Below are positions 1-4,991 of a stretch of DNA of 7,716 bases, piece by piece. The DNA lies in NCBI GenBank assembly GCA_029865665.1, contig JARXAV010000143.1, positions 1 through 7,716 on the forward strand, given 5' to 3'. The position numbers and the translations under genes are program-made. Position 1 is the stretch's first letter; every line of letters starts with the position of its first letter. The DNA comes from Flectobacillus sp. (lineage in GTDB: Bacteria; Bacteroidota; Bacteroidia; Cytophagales; Spirosomataceae). The notes under the pieces are model-generated. The model was not told the origin of the DNA. It saw nothing but the letters and a program-made list of their open reading frames with translations, and searched no databases.

Positions 1-162
1 CTCAAACTCCGAAAAAGCCTGTTCGATATTTCGGTCTTGCAGGGCTTTGAGTCCGCCCTCATAAGCAGCAATCGCCTTTTTATGTTGACTAGAAAGCACC
101 GCTTGTCCATAGGAACAAGGGATAAAAAAGCAGAGTAAAAGCGAGTAAAAAACGATTTTCAT
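1..162 (-). CDS. Secreted TPR-like protein, N-terminal 54 residues only
   Basis: Reading the minus strand from the ATG at 162 gives an open frame that leaves the window at position 1, so only the first 54 residues are visible. Residues 1-20 form a classical signal peptide (lysine at 3, hydrophobic core SLLLCFFIP, likely cut near SYG-Q), so the product is exported. Residues 27-54 (HKKAIAAYEGG, then LKALQDRNIEQAFSEFE) have the small/large residue spacing of a tetratricopeptide helix pair. In Bacteroidota such starts often precede PD40 propeller or OmpA-like domains, but that part is outside the window and cannot be confirmed. No Shine-Dalgarno is seen; a candidate -7 box lies about 36-43 bases upstream. 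Its GC content (69 of 162 bases by hand count) is higher than in the six genes to the right. Confidence 0.72.
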   Translation of the reverse strand, partial: MKIVFYSLLLCFFIPCSYGQAVLSSQHKKAIAAYEGGLKALQDRNIEQAFSEFE

Positions 163-197
163 AAGGGCTATTGCTAATAAAGACGTGGGCATCCATA

Positions 198-205
198 CAA
201 AATTA
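198..205 (-). promoter_or_regulatory. Candidate Bacteroidota -7 box (TAATTTTG)
   Basis: On the minus strand this octamer matches the Bacteroidota sigma-A consensus TAnnTTTG. It lies 36-43 bases before the ATG at 162, which would give a leader of about 30 bases. No convincing TTG/TTTG -33 element was found at the expected distance, so the call rests on the -7 match and its position only. Confidence 0.35.
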
Positions 206-291
206 CAGGTCTTCCCGAAACTTTATAGGTATCCTTTATGAAAACGTTGAGTTGGTGGAAATCGTATTGGGGGGATATGTCTATACCGTTT

Positions 292-324
292 AAACCTGAC
301 AGATTTTCAAAATCTGTCAGGTTT
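292..324. repeat. Perfect 33-bp palindrome, 16-bp arms around one C
   Basis: The left arm AAACCTGACAGATTTT (292-307) is exactly reverse-complementary to 309-324, with a single C at 308 as the centre. The element shares its plan (AAACCT at the outside, TTTTCAAAA at the centre) with the palindrome at 7579-7611, and its CCTGACAG core with the hairpin at 6968-6999. This suggests a family of dispersed palindromic elements. The arm ends have no T-tract, so a terminator role is less likely than a repeat-element role, though a hairpin in RNA is certain to be possible. Confidence 0.85.
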
Positions 325-357
325 GTAGTCGTTGACCGATTAGCTTTGTTGGGTTTG

Positions 358-394
358 AAGAGCTTAGTCAAATTTCAAAGTTGACTAAGCTCTT
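358..394. repeat. 37-bp near-perfect palindrome, possibly also a plus-strand terminator
   Basis: The arm AAGAGCTTAGTCAA (358-371) pairs perfectly with 381-394. Continuing inward, TTT pairs with AAA around a central C at 376, with one A/G mismatch, so the arms are 18 bases with one mismatch. The central TTTCAAA matches the centres of the palindromes at 292-324 and 7579-7611. On the plus strand it is followed by CC and then TTATTTTTT (397-405), which fits an intrinsic terminator, but no plus-strand gene lies upstream in the window. It may insulate the plus operon from outside transcription. Confidence 0.8.
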
Positions 395-489
395 CCTTAT
401 TTTTTGGTATAAACTTTGTATTCTTTAAAGTATTATTCATTATGCTTACCATTTAATAAAAAAGAGCGATGAGTTTAGCCATTTTTTAG

Positions 490-497
490 TACTTTGC
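490..497 (+). promoter_or_regulatory. Weak candidate -7 box for the plus operon (TACTTTGC)
   Basis: This string resembles a Bacteroidota -7 element (TAnnTTTG) shortened by one base. It would leave a leader of about 190 bases before the ATG at 693. No -33 TTG/TTTG stands at the usual spacing. A second, equally imperfect candidate is TATTTTG at 587-593. Neither is secure; they are given because no better plus-strand promoter was found. Confidence 0.18.
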
Positions 498-692
498 ACC
501 TTTTACATTTCTCTAATCTTAAACTACCTCGCCAATGCTAAGTTTTAAGCAGTTTGAATTCATTCCTAATCAGAATGCAACGAACCTATTTTGAAGTACT
601 ACTTCTCATTTAAGAGCCAGTCAAACTATCACAATAGAGACCAATCGATATCTATCAACTTTTTTCCTCACTTAGTAACTAAATTTTAAAGT

Positions 693-1619
693 ATGCCATA
701 TCCAACCAACTCCTATTTTGACCCATCTGATAAATATAGACAGACTTGGTCACTAGTCCCACAAGTTAGAACTGTATCTGCTGTCGGTCAGAAGACACGA
801 TCCTTGTATTCTTCGCTTTCACCATCAATACCATTGTTTTACACTTTCATGCTTCTTGCTATTAGTTTTGATATTTATTTAGGATTTTCAATCTTAGCTA
901 AATCTGGTGTGAATTTCGCCTTAATCATTGCTTCTGTATTGGCTGATTTACTCTTAGCAATTGCTCCTTTTCTTGTTGAAAGCTTTATGGTAAAAGACTG
1001 GAATCATGTTGTAATTGAAAATCGAATTTTTCAGAAAAGGTTAGAATGCCAAACGATGAAGAAAGGGGAGAGTGAAAAAGATTTTCAACTTAGAAGAAGT
1101 AATACAATCACTGATGTGATAAACCCATCAATGTCATCTCAAACTAAGTCTAAGTATTTCAGAACAGTTCTTATCTTACTAATATTTGCCATTGCTTGCT
1201 GGAAAATTTATACTTATATCAAAGTATTACCTCCTGGTTTGAATATATTCAGTTTAGTTAATGGAAAAATTGTACTTCTCTTTTCAATCTTATGTGCTAT
1301 TTTCCACATCTTAGGTTCTGAAAAAGCATTTGCACATTTCATGTTTTGGAGAATTAAAGGAGCAGAGTTTAAAAATCATCAACAAACATCCAATCAACAG
1401 CGACCAAATCCAGAAAGAACGGAAATCGAATATGTAGGAGAATATATAAATGCATCATCAGGCAATACAAGCATTGTTAATGAAAATGGCAAAGTGTATT
1501 TGGAATACATTAATATTATTAGAGATAATGAAATACAATCATTAATTGACTCTCAAACATCAGATGATGCTAAAAGAGGAGTGGCAATAAAGTGTAAGGA
1601 AAACCAAATAATATCTTAA
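693..1619 (+). CDS. Four-helix inner-membrane protein with soluble C-terminal tail, unknown function
   Basis: This 308-residue protein is not one I recognise. Hydrophobic segments lie at about 46-68, 74-98, 157-178 and 191-207, arranged as two hairpin pairs. The N-terminus (K14, R16, R26, K34, R36), the long charged loop at 99-156 and the tail from 208 carry many positive charges, so the positive-inside rule puts all three in the cytoplasm. The loop 99-156 (ENRIFQKRLECQ, then MKKGESEKDFQLRRSN) could be helical. The tail 224-308 is polar, beginning with a Q/N/P-rich linker (HQQTSNQQRPNPER), followed by a short region of possible beta-strands (IVNENGKVYLEYINII). It is the first gene of an operon: the lipoprotein ATG follows its stop codon after 2 bases, so the two are almost certainly co-transcribed. 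The ATG at 693 is chosen as the first ATG of the frame; there is no Shine-Dalgarno, as is usual in this phylum. Confidence 0.85.
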   Translation: MPYPTNSYFDPSDKYRQTWSLVPQVRTVSAVGQKTRSLYSSLSPSIPLFYTFMLLAISFDIYLGFSILAKSGVNFALIIASVLADLLLAIAPFLVESFMVKDWNHVVIENRIFQKRLECQTMKKGESEKDFQLRRSNTITDVINPSMSSQTKSKYFRTVLILLIFAIACWKIYTYIKVLPPGLNIFSLVNGKIVLLFSILCAIFHILGSEKAFAHFMFWRIKGAEFKNHQQTSNQQRPNPERTEIEYVGEYINASSGNTSIVNENGKVYLEYINIIRDNEIQSLIDSQTSDDAKRGVAIKCKENQIIS

Positions 1620-1621
1620 TT

Positions 1622-2401
1622 ATGAAAACAATTATTCCATTTTTATTTCTGACTATTTTTATTATTTCCTGTGGTAATGAGAAGAATGAAGTTAGTATTA
1701 CTTTCATTTTTGATAAGCCAATAAGAAACACTATAAATTATCCTTCCTATTTTAAGGATTTAACAACGCCATTTGTAGCTCAATGTGATAAAGAGACAGA
1801 TTTTTTATTGAAGCCAATCAATATCAGTAGACTTGATATTTCAAATAAAGAAATAGAAACAAATGCTTGGCATTTTAAAGACCTTGGTGATAATACAGTC
1901 GATTTTAGCAAATTATGGCTTGAACAATATTTTAAAGATAGTTTAATTAATCCTTATTTAACAAAACCATCTGCCAAAGAATTTCTTTTTGATAATTGGT
2001 TAGAAAATAGTAGGGATAGCATATACATACTCTCAGAAGAATCCAATCTAAGTGAGTATAGAGGACGAAAAATATTTACTAATACAGAAGAATTATATGA
2101 GCAAATACAAGCTTCTGCTTGTAACAGTAAATTGACTAAAATCTTGGTTGTAGTCAACCCTACAATCCACAATAATGGAAAGGTATCCATAACTGATACT
2201 AAGCGAATTAATGAGGATAAAAAGCTAGTGAAGGTTAAAAAAACTAATAGTATAGGAAGGGTGAATGAGACAAAGAGTGAGAGTTTACAAAGTGAAGTAC
2301 TATTGCCACGTGGTAGAAAAGAAAAATGGTCTGGTGAAAATACCACGAGGAATGAAGCACTGAATAACACGATTAGTAGAGATGACATTAAATCTAAATA
2401 G
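1622..2401 (+). CDS. Lipoprotein of unknown function, middle gene of the operon
   Basis: The 259-residue product starts with a lipoprotein signal: hydrophobic 4-15 followed by the lipobox IISC with Cys17 as the likely lipidated residue, and then GNEKNE. It is therefore probably anchored to the periplasmic face of a membrane; I do not know whether the inner or outer one. The mature part opens with a hydrophobic strand (VSITFIFDKP, 24-33) and ends its ordered part with another (LTKILVVVNPTI, 171-182), with helix-like stretches between. That alternation could be a Rossmann-type or vWA-like fold, but no metal-site or catalytic motif is visible, so this is only a guess. Residues 185-259 are rich in K, R, N, S and E and look disordered. 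It begins 2 bases after the upstream stop and ends 7 bases before the next ATG, which implies translational linkage with both neighbours. Confidence 0.85.
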   Translation: MKTIIPFLFLTIFIISCGNEKNEVSITFIFDKPIRNTINYPSYFKDLTTPFVAQCDKETDFLLKPINISRLDISNKEIETNAWHFKDLGDNTVDFSKLWLEQYFKDSLINPYLTKPSAKEFLFDNWLENSRDSIYILSEESNLSEYRGRKIFTNTEELYEQIQASACNSKLTKILVVVNPTIHNNGKVSITDTKRINEDKKLVKVKKTNSIGRVNETKSESLQSEVLLPRGRKEKWSGENTTRNEALNNTISRDDIKSK

Positions 2402-2408
2402 TATAACC

Positions 2409-3539
2409 ATGAAGAGAAATTTATTGTTAGCCTCATTACTTTTATTCTGTTCATTTACCTTTACGTTGGCTCAAAACGGGACTAATTTATTTGCAGGAAT
2501 TGAAGTTGGTTCAAAAGGAGTTAAAATTAGTGTCGTAGCTCTAAATGCTAATCTGGATGGTGATTTTAGCTATTCCGTTAAAGCGGATTCTTCTGTCAAT
2601 ACCGAAATTATTGAGTTTAAAGAGTTTTCGATAACAGAATCCGCTAAAGCGGCAGTGATATTTTATAATAAAGCGATTAATGACTTTAAAATTCCTAATC
2701 GGCAGATATTCTTAGTGATTAGTAGTGGAGTGGTTAAACAAGCTCAATTAACCAATAATACGGACAAAATTGACCAGTTGAAAACATTGATTTTAACTCA
2801 ACTGAATCAACCTAAAAAAACTGTTGATTTCTTAACACCAGAAGTGGAGGCAAGACTCGTTTACTTAGGTACAATTCATAAAAAAAACCGAGATGGTGCG
2901 GTCATTATTGATATCGGTAGCGGAAATACTAAGGGGGGGCATTTTGATAAAACGGGAGCTTTTACACCATTTGATTTTAACTGGGGAACAGCAAAACTTA
3001 AAACCGAAATCAATAAAAAGCAACCGAATTCGATTACAGAATATAACGGATTTGTAAAGGACGCCATTGTTAAGATTAAAGACAATGATATTTCAACAAC
3101 CTTTAATCAGAGAATAGTTATTCGTAATCAACCTTTTATGATTATGGGAGGAGGTATTAACTGGGTGATTGTTACATTGATGCGTCCTGATAAAATGGAC
3201 AAAGCCTTTATGGAACTGTCACTAAACGATATTCGTGAGTTTAAAAAGAATATTCAGAATAACTATGAGGCTTTTGTCGATGATGCCAGAGCTGTAACTC
3301 CCGATGCTTTAATTGAGTTTGGCAAGGTTAAACGAAATTTTGACCAGAAATCTATGATTGCAGGTGTTGCATTACTAGAAGCAATAATGGAAGAATTGAA
3401 CTCTACCAGTCCAACGAAGACCTATTATTTTGCTCGATACAGTAGCTGGCTAACAGGCTATATCGTTAAGAGTAAAATGGGAGAAACAGAAATTGATAAT
3501 TTAGAACATAACGAAATTGAAGGCAAGCCTAAGAATTAA
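2409..3539 (+). CDS. Exported Ppx/GppA-family (ASKHA fold) protein with altered active site
   Basis: The ATG at 2409 is preferred over the in-frame ATG at 2382, because it opens directly into a signal peptide (MKRN, hydrophobic 5-20, likely cut LA-Q near 21-22) and avoids overlap with the lipoprotein; it gives 376 residues. The mature part carries the ASKHA signatures in order: phosphate-1 FAGIEVGSKGVKI (28-40), the Ppx/GppA motif TPEVEARL (143-150) matching NEEARL with the catalytic Glu at E147, phosphate-2 IIDIGSGNTKGG (166-177) and adenosine MGGGI (246-250). Helical SMIAGVALLEAIMEEL (315-330) matches the family's late helix. Family members hydrolyse polyphosphate or pppGpp in the cytoplasm. 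Here the usual DxGSN is EVGSK, and the Glu ending GGGSTE is Lys175, so catalysis may be changed or lost. It is shorter than E. coli Ppx and lacks its C-terminal domain. It closes the operon, ending in a hairpin terminator. Family assignment is firm; function is open. Confidence 0.86.
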   Translation: MKRNLLLASLLLFCSFTFTLAQNGTNLFAGIEVGSKGVKISVVALNANLDGDFSYSVKADSSVNTEIIEFKEFSITESAKAAVIFYNKAINDFKIPNRQIFLVISSGVVKQAQLTNNTDKIDQLKTLILTQLNQPKKTVDFLTPEVEARLVYLGTIHKKNRDGAVIIDIGSGNTKGGHFDKTGAFTPFDFNWGTAKLKTEINKKQPNSITEYNGFVKDAIVKIKDNDISTTFNQRIVIRNQPFMIMGGGINWVIVTLMRPDKMDKAFMELSLNDIREFKKNIQNNYEAFVDDARAVTPDALIEFGKVKRNFDQKSMIAGVALLEAIMEELNSTSPTKTYYFARYSSWLTGYIVKSKMGETEIDNLEHNEIEGKPKN

Positions 3540-3552
3540 TTTTCTTAGGCTT
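3525..3552. terminator. Shared bidirectional hairpin terminator between convergent operons
   Basis: The arm AAGCCTAAGAA (3525-3535) pairs perfectly with TTCTTAGGCTT (3542-3552) around a six-base A/T loop. The left arm is part of the last codons of the plus-strand Ppx-like gene, and the right arm enters the stop codon of the minus-strand Ig-like gene. Only 11 bases separate the two stop codons. The plus-strand side is followed by ATTTTAT, a weak U-tract; the minus-strand side has none. Position between convergent genes makes a termination role likely for both. Confidence 0.7.
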
Positions 3553-4198
3553 ATTTTATGACTTCAACTTTTAATGATTTCGTGATGTCATCTATTCTAA
3601 TAACATAATAGATAGATTTCTCTGGACTAAAATCGACAAAACCTTCACCTAAATAATCTTGATAATGAATAGTGTTTTCAGCCGTTTTACCTGTCTCTAA
3701 TGAGATACGATTAACATTTTTGACTAACCAAGAAAGTCTGACTTTTTCTCCCTTTTGAATTTGCTCTTTACTTGCTTTGAAATAGATAATTTCTGGTATT
3801 GGTACGGTAGCTTTTTCTTTAACAATTACTCGTACCAATTGAGAAATGCTCTCGGTGGAGTGAATACGATAGAAGGAACTTTGTTGAGGTATTAATTTCA
3901 TAGTTCCCATGTGTGCCAATGAAGGAGCGATTATTATATAATCTTTCCCATTTGTACTAGTTTCTAGTGATACATCTTGTATATTTTCTGTATTCCATGA
4001 TAAGGTTACAGCTTCTCCCCTGAAAATAGTGTCTAAGTTTGCTTTAAGATAATGGATAGGCACTATCTTTTTCAACCCTTTCGTATTTATACGGATAAAT
4101 TTACTACTACTTTTGATAGATTTAACGGGATTGCTATCTTGAGAATAGACATTGTTTAGTAAAAGAAAAAGTACTGATAGTGTATATAGAAGTTTCAT
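3551..4198 (-). CDS. Secreted protein with two Ig-like domains
   Basis: The 215-residue product has a signal peptide (MKLLYTLSVLFLLLNN, probably cut at YSQ near 18-20). Two similar segments follow. The first, about 50-127, contains LKANLDTIFRGEAVTLSW, then NTENIQDVSLET. The second, about 137-214, contains FKASKEQIQKGEKVRLSW, then LVKNVNRISLETG. The shared plan (F/L-K-A, then I-x-(K/R)-G-E-x-V-x-LSW, x-N, (I/V)SLET) is that of a Bacteroidota Ig-like fold with the central Trp of the core. Such domains mediate protein or carbohydrate contacts rather than catalysis. It has no T9SS sorting tail and no lipobox, so it probably stays free in the periplasm or associates with a partner. It is the last of three minus-strand genes, starting 8 bases after the stop of the preceding one. 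No catalytic residues are visible. Confidence 0.82.
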   Translation of the reverse strand: MKLLYTLSVLFLLLNNVYSQDSNPVKSIKSSSKFIRINTKGLKKIVPIHYLKANLDTIFRGEAVTLSWNTENIQDVSLETSTNGKDYIIIAPSLAHMGTMKLIPQQSSFYRIHSTESISQLVRVIVKEKATVPIPEIIYFKASKEQIQKGEKVRLSWLVKNVNRISLETGKTAENTIHYQDYLGEGFVDFSPEKSIYYVIRIDDITKSLKVEVIK

Positions 4199-4206
4199 AG
4201 TTATTG

Positions 4207-4980
4207 TTAGAAGTTATGATTGAATCCTACCGTTGGCGTATTCAATATTGTTCCTATTTTAAAGGTTGTATGAGATTTTTTTCTAAGGTTATCATTTTTT
4301 AAACCTTTTCTAAAAGTGCTAATAACATCAACTGCCCAGATAAGAGCGGCTGCACTTGAAAGCATCAAGTAGGCTTGATGGTTAGCATTGGCTGCATTAT
4401 AATATGGGAGAGCAATTTGCTCATCTGATTGTGAAGTATAAATTCCATACTGATTGTCTGCTCTTTTCTTCAAAGAAAAGCCGTACACTAATAAACCATA
4501 GTAGGATAGGGTAACCAGTGGTCGTAGGCCAACTTTTTTATTACTTTGTACAAAAATATTGCCTATTCCTGGTGCTACCATCGATAAGAGAGCATTGGAT
4601 GCTCCTCCAAGTAATTTAGGTTTAATGATTTTATTTCTTATTCCTAACTTGACTTCGATAATCGCTTGATAATCATCGTCAACAAAAAAATGGTCGTTCA
4701 CAATATTCCAAGAAATTAATTTACCCTTTCCCGAAATTATATTATTACCAATGTCACCAATTACAGACTTCGGTTTGATAATCGTTCCTGCCATATTTCT
4801 TAAATATACAAATATGGAGTCGCCAGGGAGTAGATCAGTTACATCGTACGAAAAGTTTATATACCCGTTTTCTTTTACTGCAAAGTGGATATTTGAAATA
4901 GTAGGTTTCTCCTGTCCATAACTAATTTCAGAAATTAAGAATATAGATAGTCCTAAAAGTAGCGTTAGATTTAATTTCAT
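4207..4980 (-). CDS. Envelope protein: Ig-like domain plus hydrophobic hairpin module
   Basis: The 257-residue product starts with a signal peptide (residues 1-22, cut at YGQ). Residues 25-112 form an all-beta, Ig-like or fibronectin-like domain (ISNIHFAVKENGYINFSYDV, then LPGDSIFVYL and ISWNI). The second half contains hydrophobic stretches at about 127-143 (ALLSMVAPGIGNIFV), 153-169 (PLVTLSYYGLLVYGFSL) and 204-221 (YLMLSSAAALIWAVDVI). The SMVAPGIGNIF string recalls the SxxLPGxGQ(I/F) start of DUF5683-type membrane modules common in this phylum, but the match is loose. After the last segment the chain becomes basic (FRKGLKNDNLRKK). It ends in TPTVGFNHNF, a final Phe being typical of outer-membrane strands, so an outer-membrane location is also possible. 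It lies 11 bases after the kelch gene and 8 bases before the Ig-like gene, in one operon. Function is unknown. Confidence 0.8.
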   Translation of the reverse strand: MKLNLTLLLGLSIFLISEISYGQEKPTISNIHFAVKENGYINFSYDVTDLLPGDSIFVYLRNMAGTIIKPKSVIGDIGNNIISGKGKLISWNIVNDHFFVDDDYQAIIEVKLGIRNKIIKPKLLGGASNALLSMVAPGIGNIFVQSNKKVGLRPLVTLSYYGLLVYGFSLKKRADNQYGIYTSQSDEQIALPYYNAANANHQAYLMLSSAAALIWAVDVISTFRKGLKNDNLRKKSHTTFKIGTILNTPTVGFNHNF

Positions 4981-4991
4981 ATTGTTAATGT

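Larger units (their letters stand above)
163..692. other. Intergenic region between divergent genes (530 bp)
   Basis: No gene is supported here. The only sizeable open frame (174-371, minus) begins with TTG inside a palindrome, runs through a second palindrome and resembles nothing. The left part should hold the promoter of the minus gene ending at 1, the middle holds two palindromes (292-324 and 358-394), and 395-692 is an A/T-rich leader to the plus operon. That leader has two weak -7-like strings (490-497 and TATTTTG at 587-593) and no other clear structure. Confidence 0.6.

Noticed and set aside
174..371. Minus-strand open frame of 65 codons
   Set aside because: It starts with TTG inside one palindrome and crosses another; the translation has no domain pattern or signal.
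292..394. CRISPR array
   Set aside because: Only two palindromes of different sequence are present, with no regular repeat-spacer series and no cas gene.
2382..2408. Upstream ATG as the start of the Ppx-like gene
   Set aside because: It would add nine residues before the signal peptide and overlap the lipoprotein gene; the ATG at 2409 begins the signal peptide directly.
1954..2454. Minus-strand open frame opposite the lipoprotein and Ppx-like starts
   Set aside because: It lies antisense to two genes with clear signal peptides and tight operon spacing; its hydrophobic look is a mirror of A/T-rich coding DNA.
2876..3085. Minus-strand open frame inside the Ppx-like gene
   Set aside because: It is antisense to the family's conserved motifs, so it is a shadow.
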